This document shows, piece after piece, positions 10,525 through 22,876 of a stretch of DNA of 64,000 nt. Position numbers and translations under genes: made by a program. A model generated the notes under the pieces. It saw only the letters and a program-made list of their open reading frames with translations. It had not been told where the DNA came from and did not search any database. Source of the DNA: Juglans regia (taxonomy: Eukaryota > Streptophyta > Magnoliopsida > Fagales > Juglandaceae); assembly GCF_001411555.2 (NCBI RefSeq), contig NC_049901.1, positions 35,102,838 to 35,166,837 on the forward strand. Direction: 5' to 3'. Numbering within the stretch: the first letter of the stretch is position 1; every line of letters starts with the position of its first letter.

Positions 10525-12597
10525 CTAAGATGATGATCCAGCATTTCTCTCATCTTCAATTGCCTCGATAGAGAGAACATTAAAATGCTTATGTCTTTTC
10601 TCCTTCACTTTATCTGGATCTGCATAAACTTGAATCTTCCAGATTTTTGTTGATAATTTGTCTGCAATGTTTTTAATATATGGTTGATGTTCCTACAAAA
10701 AAAAAAAAAAAATGAATAGGTTTACATAATTAATTAAAACCTAATTTTATTTTTAATTAACTCATTATAATCAAATTCAATTTTTGAATAAAAATTTTAA
10801 AAGATACCTCTCCAGAATTCTCCATCAACTCAACTGCTGAACAGCCAAATGCCTCTTCTGCTACTTCACCAAACATAATAGCAGCTATCTTTCCAGTATT
10901 ATCGTCCAGTTCAACATATGCCCTAGCACTTTAAATGCATTGAATATATTAATATTAATTTAAATTTGAATATTTTTGAATTCTAAATTAAATTAGATAT
11001 CGATTGTAAATTTAAATTGTAAGATACATATCGTGGTTTGCAGACCCCTTGATTTTTGCAATATATACAAACAAAACTTTCATTATACTTATATCCAGTT
11101 CCTTTATTACAGCCAACACATGACATGTAATAAAAGACTTGGTCCAAGTCAATCACTTTTATCTTGGCCTCTATCCAGATTTTGAGTTTCTACATTAAAT
11201 CATAATCAATTTTTAGAATTAATGTTTATGTAAATATTTTAATTTATTACTAATAAAATAATATTTACCTCCATGGGTTGCAGACCCTTCATCAACTCTG
11301 CAATATCGCAGTTCTTCATAATTTCTCGGATACCAACAGATGACAGAGGGGCAGATGGGTATGTTAGGTTTCTTGCAATGATACTTTTGATGATCAAATC
11401 ATTATCATCCTTCCTTAAAATACAGAAATGAAGAATAATATAAGAAAATGAAATATGTAGATAAATTACATAAATTGCATAATTAACTATAATATAAATA
11501 CACTAATATGTAATATTTAATTTTTGAAAATTACCATTTCTTTATTGTAGCTGCCTCAGGAAGAATGAGATTGATTGTAAAGGTACTTGACGGACGTGAT
11601 GACAGAGACAATCCTTTGTTGCAATTGAGATCAATATTAATGCAGATATATATAATACGGAAAAATAACTAAGCTTCTTAATTATTATAAATACCGTTTT
11701 TTGATCGAACAGATATTTTTGTTCCAAGTATTATTGGTTTATCTTCAATAATTTCTGATATTTTCTGGCATTCATCTTGGACAAATTTACCCCACATAGT
11801 CAAACATATGGGATTCAAGCTACAAAATTGAAATAATTAAAAGAATTAATAGAATTTATCAAAATTAATATTGGAATTCAAATTTAAAAGAAATGTGAAG
11901 TTATAAGAATTTTTTTACCTTTCAACAATGACATATATCTCTTGGATTGTTGTTGGTCCATATGCTGTCGTTACTTCTTTAATTGGCTTAATTTTGATGG
12001 CAACAACTAAAATATCTAAATATTCAAATAGAAATATTAATTTATTGATTATTATTTATAATAAAATTAAAATTAAATTACCTATTTCTCCAATCGTCTC
12101 TTTGTAGGCGTCTATGTCCTTAAATGAGACGATCTCATATTTCGGTGTCTCTATTTGCTCTTCATTTTGTGGAACATCTTCTATTATTGTCCTTGAGTTC
12201 ATGGTCCATTGATAGTGATATTCTTCAATTTTGTACCTCGGATCAACTGGTTTGACATGTGCATTGTTGATATAATATGACTGGAAAATATTTAAAGTGT
12301 CTTCCCTGTGGTCAATATCAGTTCCAAACATTGCTGCCTGTACACGATTTCCCTGGAACAACAATAAAAATAAATAGGAGTTAATATCATTCCAATTGCC
12401 ATTACAAATGTAATTAGTATTTTTGTTATTAAAAAAAATAAATATTATACCTCTTCATCAAATAATGTCAGATTTTGGTACTTCACATTTGTACGTTGGC
12501 TTATTCGCTCGGGCGACTTATCCGCAACGATCATCTTAATTTTCCAGTTTCTTGTATTTGGAGTGATATCCTTTATTGATGTATATACCGTCCGCAT
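10525..12597 (-). CDS. RPA70-like single-strand-DNA-binding protein of the Helitron (nine exons)
   Basis: Exons are 12451-12597, 12082-12352, 11919-12006, 11695-11819, 11535-11613, 11269-11413, 11028-11189, 10808-10928 and 10525-10692. All have GT...AG borders. The start gives MRTVYTSIKDITPNTRNW, the N-terminal OB-fold of replication factor A type. A C-terminal zinc ribbon is seen as CVGCNK...CIYC in exon 7, followed by the RPA C-terminal OB-fold (ARAYVELDDNTGKIAAIMFGE). The protein would coat single-stranded DNA during Helitron rolling-circle replication. Intron phases agree at every junction except exon 7 to 8, where one extra base breaks the frame. Either that acceptor is modelled wrongly or there is a small lesion. 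It is otherwise free of stops, unlike its Rep/helicase neighbour. Confidence 0.78.
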
Positions 12598-12786
12598 TTT
12601 CTCCCCTTTTTAGATACAAAAATTTCAAATGCATAAGTATAACAAGTGTTGATTTAAATTCATGATCTACCAGAGCAATTGATGAAGGCATTTAATTAAA
12701 TGATTCAATATTAGTCATATAGAGATTAATATTATAATAGACAGTAAATCAGAACTATACAATTAAATCTAGTTACCTGTATAACA

Positions 12787-15700
12787 TTAATTTGAACATG
12801 ATAATGTTAGTAATTCTGTGAACACAATATTTTTTGTGTAGTTATTTTCACGTTGTTCAATGGACACTGGTCGTATTAGAATCCTGACTGTAGATGCTGT
12901 CTTTGCCCTTGATAAAGCCACATATAATTGACCATGTGAAAAAACTGGTTGAGGTAAATAAATCCCAACATAATCCAATGTCTGCCCTTGTGACTTATTT
13001 ATAGTCATTGCGAAACTTAATCTTATAGGGAATTGAGTTCGTTTAAATGCAAAACCACTATTTTCATCAACATTTGGTAACAATGGTATCCTTGGAATGA
13101 ACACCCTTTTTCCGATATGATGTCCAACCGAAATTTCTGCATCTATGATATTTCAATCAAAAGACCGACAAATAAAACGGGTTCTATTGCATAAACCTTC
13201 TGAAGGATTAATGTTTCTAAGCAGCATGATGGGACAGTTTTTCTTGAGTAATAATTCATGAGGCGGAAGTCCATTTGGGGTTAAAGTATTTAAGAAATCT
13301 TCCATAACTGATTGTTCAGATGCATCTATTGTCTTATCAAAACTGTAATATCGATGAACTTCACCTGGGAACCTATGAATCAACAATGCATTTATTTCAT
13401 CAACATAACCATTCTTTGGTGTTAATATGGCTCAATTCATCATAGTTGAAATATTTGCTGAATACTCTTGAATATTGTGGAAAACATCTTCTATTAAATG
13501 ATCTAAAGAAGTGTTGTCATCTTCATAGGGAACAAGCATCCCATTCGGAATTTTTATGGTTTCATCAATTGTGTTTGGCGGCATTCCGTTGCCTACTTCT
13601 AACACATAATCTGAAAAAACTGGATCAAATCTTGCTCGCATATTTTCAGTTAAGTGGAACTTGGTCAATGTAGGCCACAAATACGAATAAACCAAACTGG
13701 AAGTAACATGTTCTTGTCTCGTTCCTTTGCGAACCACTGGTAAAACCTGTCGAAAACAACAACCTTTCCACCGAATGTTACATCCGAATCATTGATGTTT
13801 CGTAGCATTTTATCTAATACTTCGATGTGTTGTTTTCTTGTCATTGGAGCCTCATCCCATATTATTAGTTTTGCTGAACGAAGTAGGTTTGCCAGTGCAC
13901 TTTGTTTGCTGACACAACACGTGCTTTTTTTGTCAGTATCAAGTGGAAGCTTGAAACGTGAGTGTGCCGTTCGACCTCCCGGAAGAATAGATGCTGCAAC
14001 ACCTGATGAAGCAGTTGCAAGTGTTACCAATTTTCTTGATCGTACTGTTGTGAGAAGTGCCTTGTATAAGAATGTTTTCCCTGTACCAGCCGGGCCATCT
14101 ACAAAGAATGCAGTATTTTGGTTTGCAAATACTTTTTCCAGCACTACATTATAGACATGTTTTTGTTCACTGTTAAGAAATTCTGATGCGGCAATATCTT
14201 CTTCTGGAATTTCAACAGCCAATTCATCATCGATTTCTCTAAACTAAAATTCTTCTTCATCAAAACAGATGTCATCATCAAGTAGATTGTAGGAATTAAT
14301 GTCTTTACCCATCGATTCGATTGTGAAGGAGATTGACCTCAATACTTTGGTTCTTACATTTGATATAGAATTTTCTGTTGATTTGAAATCAACTGACATG
14401 TCTTGCTCAAAACGTTCCCATAGTTCCCTGGGATTGGTTGGATTACAATAAACCAATATTGTTGCAAATAATCGTCTAAAATTGGATGACATTTGATACA
14501 GAGATGCTTCTTGTAAACAATCTTCTAAGCTACTGTCTCTCTGTAGCAAACCATGCATTGTTGCTGCTTCGCGAAATGTTGGGGACACAACACCATCAAT
14601 TGTTCTAAGATCTTCAAAGGACAAAGGTCCTCTTATATGGTTTAGTAATATCCGCAGATAATATCTCTCGCCTTCAAACGGATTTGCTGTAACAATACGA
14701 CCTATAACGGTTTTCTTTTTCCGAGGAGTCCACTCTTTGTATTGTTGGTTCCAAACATAATATTCCGGAAATTCTTTATACAGTAATCTCTTTGCATTAT
14801 CATCTACTCGATTTAATGCAAAAAATTCTGTTAACATCGATTTTCTGGAACGATCTAAACTGATAACGTTAATTAGATCTTCATTTGCTCGGAAAGTCAT
14901 TGGGTGTTGATCTTCTAAATGTAAATGTAAACTATACACTGCAGGATACATTTCATTAATAACAAACCCATATATTCTCCACATAGCTTCGGGGGGAGTA
15001 ATCCATCAAGCCGATTGGAATTGTTGGATTTCATCAACTTGTTGATTGTTTTGTTCAGATATCAGGTTGAAAGCAACACGATCATGCCCTTTATAAATGT
15101 ACTTATAAAGATATTTGACTGCTTGTATTGTAGAACAAATCTCGACATTGATATGACAGTCAAATGTTGCAAGCAGATATGGATTATTTGGCACAACCCA
15201 ACGATTGTCTAAATTTTTGCCTCTGACTTTGACAGTTATTCCATTGTTCTTACGTCTATATATTGGGAAGGAATCATTTCCAATGGTCGTAGCAGATGCA
15301 TAATTCTTTGGATAATTACTTTTGCAACAACCATTTCTTTTCATGCAAACATTTGATGGGTTCAAGGCTCCACATGGTCCATGCATCATATGCTTGACAA
15401 CAACGTTATGCAAGTACATGTTTGTATTTTTATCAAGTATCTCTGCTGATACGATCTCATCAAAAGATTCAGGTGCATAGACTTTCCAATCATTCTGTAA
15501 GATAATTAAAAAATGTTCATGTGGAAGACCTCTTTTTTGGTGCTCGATAACGTAGACATATGCTGAGACTTTACCAAAAATATGTTTCTTGAATAATTGA
15601 TCCTTTAATTCTTCTAATTTTGAATGGAAGACCCGAGCAACCAAGTCAGGTCGATTCTGACTCTTCTCGTGCGGACTTAATTCGTTTGTAATTTCTTGCT

Positions 15701-17744
15701 AGTTTGGATTGCACGTCATTGTTAAGAAAATGTCTAGTTTGCCATATCGCTGAACTAAAGCCATTGCTTCCATATATCTTTTCCTCATGTCTCTTGGACC
15801 TCCAATAAATGACGAAGGCAGTATAATCTGTTTCCCAACATTAGAAGCGTTTGTTTCCCCAAGCGTAATGGTATCAACAATACCTTGATATACCTCTGAT
15901 CGGATATGTTGTTGGTTATTTCTAAAATAATCTAATCTTGACGTCTAGATTTTGACATACATATCCACTACAAATTGTTGCAGTAGTCGACCAGAAAGTA
16001 GTAAAATTGATCTGACATTTTCTCTTATTTGCAATTTGTAACAATAATATTCACGGCAAGAAACAATTGGATCCTTCCTTTCTCTGTTTAACACTACAAA
16101 AGTAGAATGTGAATGGAATGTTATTAAATTGGTCGTAGATGCTAAATGAAATTTTTGAATATTAATATCGCAATCTAACCTCGCTGTTCTCTTGCAAGTA
16201 ATTCATCTGCAGTTCCTGATTGTTGAGGATTTATTGATCGGCTTGTTTCGTTATGTGTAGATCTTCTTCCTCTACTGACCCTTTCAATTCCTTGATGCCA
16301 ACCAATTTCACCAAAAGGAAATAATAATGGATGTTGCAGTGGATCATAACATCCAAAATAGTACTGAACTATATGACTTCCACCAGAATGGTTAAAGACA
16401 AAAATGTCGCGTCCTCTTAGTTGACCTCCATCATCATTTTCTACCCATATTGCTGTAACTTGTGAAGATGTAGGGGCATTAAATACACGTTGATCTAGGC
16501 CAGCATCTGATCTTATGCGGATTTTTTGATTTTCTAAATCTGGCAAATCACCAAGAGAACGGAAAAAAATGGAATATGGATTGATGCGAAGAATATCGAT
16601 GAGTTGAGCTATAATTGATGGATCCATTCTATTTGAATCAGAAATGCGATTTTCTAATTCATGCTCTGTATCATAGAAATACAACTGGAGATAAGAAGGA
16701 CAACCATTTGAAGGAAGCAAATCGTTGATATAGTGATAGATCTGTCCCTGAGTTCTGAAAGTATAAATTCCTCTATTTCTCCTACATAGATCTTTATCAA
16801 ATTTCACTCCGAAGGATGTAAAAGCGAACTTGTTGTTATAAGTTCGAATGTATGTCCTAAAATGTGTAGATTCATCCGTGTTGGAGGTGAACAATGCATA
16901 AAGCTGATCAGGAACATTATTTGTGGCTAAATAAATTTTCCCATTAGCACAGCAAAAGCCAGTTGTTTCATGGCAAAATCGCTTTGCTTTACAGTGTATG
17001 CAGCTGGGTACTAATGGTAGAGAATACGCTTCAGATGGCACTACCTTCAACAATTGTCTGAATCCAGTAGAACCGTGATGCGACTGACCATAGCTTGACT
17101 CCTCTCGAACAACATATGGATCCTATTTGTATAATATTTTTCGAAATCTCAGAGAAAAATAACAGAATGATGGGTGAATAAGAAATTTAGAAAAATTATT
17201 AGAGGAGAACCTGCTGGATAAAGAGTTGATTAGATGATTCGGAGACATTGTTTATGGATGAATGTGTCTCTGAATTAATGACACAGACATCAACACCATG
17301 AAGAACACATGATTCACGAGAAGGATCCTCTTCAGTGATACCGATGTGAATATCAGAATTTCGTTGTCTCTTTGATACTCTTTGAACAAGACTAAAGTCT
17401 CCAATGTTGTCTGTATATTGGACATTATTGTTTGGATATCGAGCAATCGACGTAGTCGTTTGATCACCAACAGATCTATTAGAATCATCATCACCAAATG
17501 ATGTCGAATCATTAATACGAATCGAGTTGCTTCTATATGCTCTTTGTTTAGCATATCTTTCTCTTTGCTTTCTACGAATCTCCTCCTTCTTCTCTTCTAG
17601 TAAATCTTTATACAAGATTCTTTTTGCAGGTTGTTTTCCATGATCTTCAAAAAATTATTTATAGACTTAAATTTGACACGAATTTATATTTTCGTTGTTA
17701 AATTTTTTTAAATAAATTATTTGAAGAATCTTACCATTTCTCAT
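12787..17744 (-). pseudogene. Helitron Rep/PIF1-helicase (RepHel), decayed
   Basis: Exon 1 is only 10 bases (17735-17744). Exon 2 is 17211-17644 (basic N-terminus) and exon 3 starts at 17122. A further intron lies at about 16094-16179, and all these junctions keep phase. Domains in order: a Cys/His zinc-finger-like region (CIHCKAKRFC); the Rep nuclease with FLTMTCNPN, LPHEHFLIIL (HEH metal ligands) and YLYKYIYKGHDR; a linker; and a PIF1-like SF1 helicase with Walker A GPAGTGKT, Walker B LIIWDEAPM and motifs V/VI INKSQGQTLDYVGIY and LYVALSRA. Rep cuts and joins the strands, and the helicase unwinds. Lesions include TAG at 15945-15947 and 15699-15701 (both Trp in the family), a TGA just after 15006, a stop near 14243, a frameshift near 13750 and a stop near 13433. 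Confidence 0.9.
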
Positions 17745-18605
17745 TATGTTAATGAAGAAAATGATTGTTTCAACTGTTGGATACTGTTCTACACAAGCAA
17801 GATGAAATAAAGAAATAACTATTATTTCTAATGCTCAATTAAATAAATAATCAAATGATAAAATACTATGAAACTGGAATCTAACAAAAACATATTTCAA
17901 TATTACATATAAAAAATTAAATAAATAATCAAATGATAAAATACTATGAAACTGAAATCTAAAAAAAACATATTTTAATATCACACATAAAAAATGTTTT
18001 AGAAAATATTTGTCAAACTTAATTCCCTATTCCAAGCAACTGCCAACTATTTCTCTAATAATTATTATTTAAAATATTTCTCTATTAATTTTTTATTTTG
18101 AATGTTATGATTTATTTATTTATTTTAATTGGTTGAAATATTTATATATATATAATTTATCCTAAAATTTTTAAAACTAAAAAAATTCGTAGGTTAAAAG
18201 TCTTTCTTCATTCTATTTCTCGGTTTCAAGAAGCAAATTTAGTCTTTACAACTTGATGTTTTGGTAGTGATATTTTCCCCATATCACTTTTTTGCCACAC
18301 AAATCCCTCTCTTCTCTTCAAAATACTATGAAACTGAAATCCATATCAATTTTTTTACATACAGTCATTGTTCTTTTACTTTATTCCTTTCTAATTAATA
18401 TCTTTATTCAAGTGCTTTTTCTGGGGCACAAACTTTTGTGGAGTAAAAATGTGTTTCTTTTTCTGAGGGTTATTACATAGAATCCTCACTAAAAGGGTAA
18501 ATATATTTTTTTTCCCTTTCCTTTTTTTTTTTCAATCATTTTTTAAAACATTTTAAATATTTAAAAAAAATAAATAAAATCACAAATTCATTTAAATATA
18601 CTTAC
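17745..18605. other. AT-rich Helitron leader, no gene
   Basis: Highly AT-rich sequence lies upstream of the RepHel start. It includes a short direct duplication (AAATAATCAAATGATAAAAT near 17843 and 17921). It probably holds the RepHel promoter. A small open frame at 18292-18480 is not convincing. Confidence 0.4.
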
Positions 18606-18608
18606 TTA

Positions 18609-19824
18609 GGGTACGTTTGGGTGTTGAGAAGTATTGAGAATGTTTGTGAATAGTTATGAGTAGAGATTGGAGTGAGTTTGTGGGTCCCATTGAGAGTATT
18701 TTGAGTTGTTTGGATGTGTGAAATATGTTGAGTTGTTGACTTTTGAGTAGGTAGTTGAAAAATGTGTGGGTCCCATAAATATTATAGTGATTTTATTTTT
18801 AGTAATAAATATTATAATGATTTTATTATAGTGATTTTTTAATATTAATAAATATTGTAGTGATTTTATTTTACTTTTTTATATAATAATGATAAATATT
18901 ATAATGATTTTATTTTTAATTTATATATAATAGTGATAAATATTATAATGATTTTATTTATATATATATATATATAATAGTAATAAATATTATAGTAATG
19001 TTATTATTTATTTATATATTATAGTGATTTTATTTTTAATTTATATATAATAGTGATAAATATTATAGTATTTTATTTTTTATTTATATATAATAGTGAT
19101 TTTATTTTTATTTATATATTATAGTGATTTTATTTTTTATTTTTTATTTATATATAATAGAGATAAATATTATAATGATTTTATTTTTTATTTATATTTA
19201 ATAGTGGTAAATATTATAGTGATTTTATTTTTTATGTATATATTATAGTGATTTTATTTTTTATTTATATATTATAGTGATTTTATTTATATATTATAGT
19301 GATTTTATTTTTTATTTATATATTATAATGATTTTATTTTTTATTTATATTTAATAGTGATAAATATTATAGTGATTTTATTTTTTATTTATATATTATA
19401 GTGATTTTATTTTTTATTTATATATTATAGTGATTTTATTTTTTATTTATATATTATGATGATTTTATTTTTTATTTATATTTAATAGTGATAAATATTA
19501 TAGTGATTTTATTTTTTATTTATATATTACAGTGATTTTATTTTTTATTTATATGTAATAGTGATAAATATTTTTTATTTATATATTATAGTGATTTTAT
19601 TTTATTTATATTTAATAGCGATAAATATTATAGTGATTTTATTTTTTATTTATATATAATAGTGATAAGTATTATAAAATGTTTGTGAATAGTTATGAGT
19701 AGAAATTGAAGTGGGTTTGTGGGTCCCATTGAGAGTATTTTAAGTTGTTTGGCATGTAAAGTATTTTTAAAAGTACAAGAATACTTGAAAAGTGTTTAGA
19801 GTAGTTTGATATCTAAACATACCC
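18609..19824. mobile_element. PIF/Harbinger (Tourist)-type MITE with an expanded AT minisatellite inside
   Basis: The termini are GGGTACGTTTGGG and, inverted, CTAAACATACCC, flanked by TTA at 18606-18608 and 19825-19827. A 3-bp TTA target duplication is the hallmark of PIF/Harbinger. A subterminal block containing GTGGGTCCCATTGAGAGTATTTT occurs in direct orientation at both ends (about 18645-18715 and 19680-19748). Between them is a roughly 900-bp AT-rich tandem array. No transposase is encoded. The element sits inside one unit of a pre-existing tandem duplication of the Helitron. Confidence 0.75.
18780..19680. repeat. AT-rich minisatellite (unit about 29 bp)
   Basis: The core ATTATAGTGATTTTATTTTT is repeated many times with ATTTATAT spacers. 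Units containing AATAGTGATAAAT are interspersed, giving a second, longer period. Unit boundaries are irregular. Confidence 0.85.
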
Positions 19825-20544
19825 TTAATCATTAACTAAAAAAAAAATTTTAAAAATGCAATTCCGTGAGAATTTTTGATAAGAAATTCATGTAGGAATA
19901 ATAATTAACTTTTTTTTTAAAACAATTAATCATTAAGTAAACACTTACTTAATTATTATATAAAAGAAAAAAAAAAGACAATTCGGTGGAAATTTTTGGT
20001 TAGAAAATTATTTTTTAATATTGTTAAAAAATTATTTTTTAATATTTTTAATATTGTAATATTTAAAAATATTTAATTGTTTATTATATTTTGTGTTGAA
20101 ATTTAAGAAAATTATAATGAAGAACTGAAATGAGTTTAAATGCATTTAGGTTCTATCACAATTCGCATCACCACTCAAAAACACTTACTTAATCATTAAA
20201 TAAAAAAATAAAAAAATAAAAAATTCAATTCGGTGAAAATTTTTGGTAAGAAATTCATGTAGAAATAGTAAATAACTTTTTTTTTTTTAAAAAAATTAAT
20301 CATTAAGTAAACGCTTACTTAATTATTTAGTAAAAAAATACAATTCAGTAAAAATTTTGGTAAGGAAATTATTTTTTAATATTGTTAGAAAATTAATTTT
20401 ATCATATTATTAATATTTAAAAATTTAAAATATTAATTAATTATTATATTTTATGTTAAAATTTAAAAAAATTATAATAATGAATTAAAATTAGTTGAAA
20501 TACAGTTAATTTCTATCACAATCCGCGTCATCTCTTCAATCACA
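19825..20544. repeat. direct tandem duplication, about 364-bp period
   Basis: The copy from 19825 (TTAATCATTAACT...) and the copy from 20189 (TTAATCATTAAAT...) run in parallel. Both contain AAATTCATGTAG and both end with TCTATCACAAT followed by a CGCATCA/CGCGTCA variant. The MITE at 18609 inserted near the start of the first copy, so the duplication is older than the MITE. Confidence 0.75.
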
Positions 20545-21070
20545 TCTTGGCCGTCCATTCCAAGCGAAAAAACACAGCTTACAACTCCATCCACCGTTCG
20601 CTTTCACACATTAAAAGCACAACACACGGATTGCGATCACTCTACCCGCAACCCTCTCTCTTTCTCTTTCTCTTTCTGTCTTACGGAAGAAGGTTCAAGA
20701 ACCTCCATTGTTCTCGGCTCAACAGAGCCTCTCTCTCTCTCTCTGTCTCGCTCTCTCTCTCTCTAGATTTCTCATCCCTCCCGATCAGACCGTCGGCATC
20801 TACTCTCTCTCCATTTAATTTTCTTTTTTCTTTTTCACTTCTGATGAAGTGGTTGTACTTCTTCCACCATGCATTTTCTACTCTGCTTCTCTCGCTTAAG
20901 GGGTTTCTGATCCGATTCGATTTCTTGTTACCTCAGGCTATAGTCTCGCCTGCTTTCAACATGGCTGGCGACAAGGCCATCAGTCTCGAGGGGATTAAAA
21001 ATGAGTCCGTTCATCTGGTAATCTCTCTACCTCCCTCTCTCTCTCTCTCTGATTGAATATGTTTGGTTCC
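20530..21070 (+). pseudogene. captured 5' end of a plasma-membrane H+-ATPase gene (leader, exon 1, intron 1 start)
   Basis: The ATG at 20961 opens a 19-codon exon, 20961-21017, reading MAGDKAISLEGIKNESV and ending in CTG before GTAATCTC. This is the N-terminus of plant P3A-type H+-ATPases (AHA family; typical wording is GLEEIKNESVDLE). In those genes an intron follows exactly after the VDL-type tripeptide, as it does here. About 400 bp of CT-rich leader with TCTCTC tracts precedes it, resembling a promoter/5' UTR. The next expected exon (EKIPIEEVF...) is absent downstream, so only the 5' end was taken. It lies inside the Helitron on the opposite strand to the Helitron genes, consistent with gene capture. 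Confidence 0.72.
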
Positions 21071-21156
21071 TGAGAAAACCTCTTTCAGTGGATCGATAAA
21101 ATTTTACCTCTATTTATATCTTTTCGAAACTCATAAAATTTTCGAGCAATCCCGAT

Positions 21157-21187
<31 letters not shown>

Positions 21188-22300
21188 TTTTTCTTTATTT
21201 TTGTTCGATGTGTTTTTCTTTATTTTGGATGTGTTTTTCTATATTGTCCGATTGGTTATTTTGGATGGTGTAGATCATAACACAGCTCCTGCTTCAGAGC
21301 TACTCTCCAGATTTGATCCCAGCAACAGGGTAAACATACCAAACCCTCGCACTCGATCTTCGGTGTTGCTTTGATTTGATTTGGTGTGATAAGGAATTTT
21401 TCTTGCTTTGATTTGGTTGGTGTTGCTTCATTGTGGAATCAAAATAAAATAGTTTTTGCTTCTATTATGGTTGGTGCTACTTGAGATTTATAGTTTGTGC
21501 TAAAGCTATGGGATTTATAGTTACTGATCTGTGTTTTTTTTTTTCATTTTTGCTTTGATTTGATTTGGTGTGATCAGAAATTTTTCTTGCTTTGATTTGG
21601 TTGGTGTTGCTTTGATCAGGAATCAGATAATTACATCCATCACTGCACGATAAAGTTACAAGTGATCTAGATAAAGGGAAAAAAGCATTATCAACTGTAG
21701 TACCGAAAACCAACTCTCTTTTTCTCAGCTAGATGGTACTAACTAACTAACTAATTAGAAGAAGATCATCATCATCATCATGTCAAGGCTAGCTTCATGC
21801 AGTGTTATGATATAAAGCATGAAATGATGCAAGTTGTTCGTCATCATGAGAAAACTTCTTTCATTGGATCGAAAAAATTTTACCTCTATATTTATATCTT
21901 TTTGGAACTCATAAAAATTTCGAGCAATCCCGATTGTGTGTGTATATATATATATTTTTCTTTATTCTTGTTCGATGTGTTTTTCTTTATTTTGGATGTG
22001 TTTTTCTTGTTTGGTGTTGCTTTGATTTGATTTGGTGTGATCATAAATTTTTCTTACTTTGATTTGGTTGGTGTTGCTTCACTGTGGAATCAAAATAAAA
22101 TAGTTTTTGCATCTACTATGGTTTGTGCTACTTGAGATTTATAGTTTGTGCTAATGCTATGGGATTTATAGTTGCTGAACTGTGTTTCTTTTTTAATAAA
22201 ATAGCTTTTGCTTCTACTATGGTTGGTGCTACTTCAGATTTATAGTTTGTGCTAATGCTATCGGATTTATAGTTGCTGATCTGTGTGTTTTTTTTTCTCT
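21061..22300. repeat. internally duplicated intron-like sequence
   Basis: A block with GATCGATAAAATTTTACCTC, TCGAGCAATCCCGATTGTGT and TTCGATGTGTTTTTC at about 21085-21240 recurs at about 21865-22010. A second block built on TTTGATTTGGTTGGTGTTGC and ATGGTTGGTGCTACTTGAGA recurs at about 21370-21530, 21550-21640, 22020-22160 and 22200-22290. A possible exon with AG...GT borders (21275-21330) sits between; I cannot identify it. Confidence 0.7.
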
Positions 22301-22570
22301 TTTTTGCTTCTTTAAATCCACTCAGCACTTCTTTTTTTGGTTTTTTTCTTCCCATTCTATTATGATGGTGTTTAATCCTATGATGTTAGAATTTTGAATC
22401 CATCGTGTTTAATCCATGGTTTTTGTTATAGTTAAATTACTCCAGAATTTTGAATCCTATGATGTTAGAATTTTCTGTAAATTTATGTCTATTTCTATAT
22501 ACTAATCCTGAAGTTATATGCTAGACTATAGATATGCTATAAACATTAGAAACAAACTATAAATGTAAAA

Positions 22571-22876
22571 CAGAGGTAGACTAATGATATGCTATAAACA
22601 CACAAAAGGTGGGTACACTGACCTTTTCAATGTTTCCTTCAAACTTTATCACCACTGCATTACTTGTAGGGAACTGATTTGAGAGAAACAGCCTATAGAA
22701 GAAAAGATAAACTGTGAAAATTACAGAGGTAGACTAATGATATGCTATAAACACACAAAAGGTGCGTACACTGACCTTTTCAATGTTTCCTTCAAACTTT
22801 ATCACCACTGCACTACTTGTAGAGAACTGATTTGAGAGAAACAACCTATAGAAGAAAAGATAAACTGTGAAAATTC
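22571..22876. repeat. two-copy tandem duplication, 153-bp unit
   Basis: CAGAGGTAGACTAATGATAT starts the units at 22571 and 22724. The two units differ at only a few bases (for example GGTGGGTAC versus GGTGCGTAC), so the duplication is recent compared with the other repeats in the Helitron. Confidence 0.9.
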
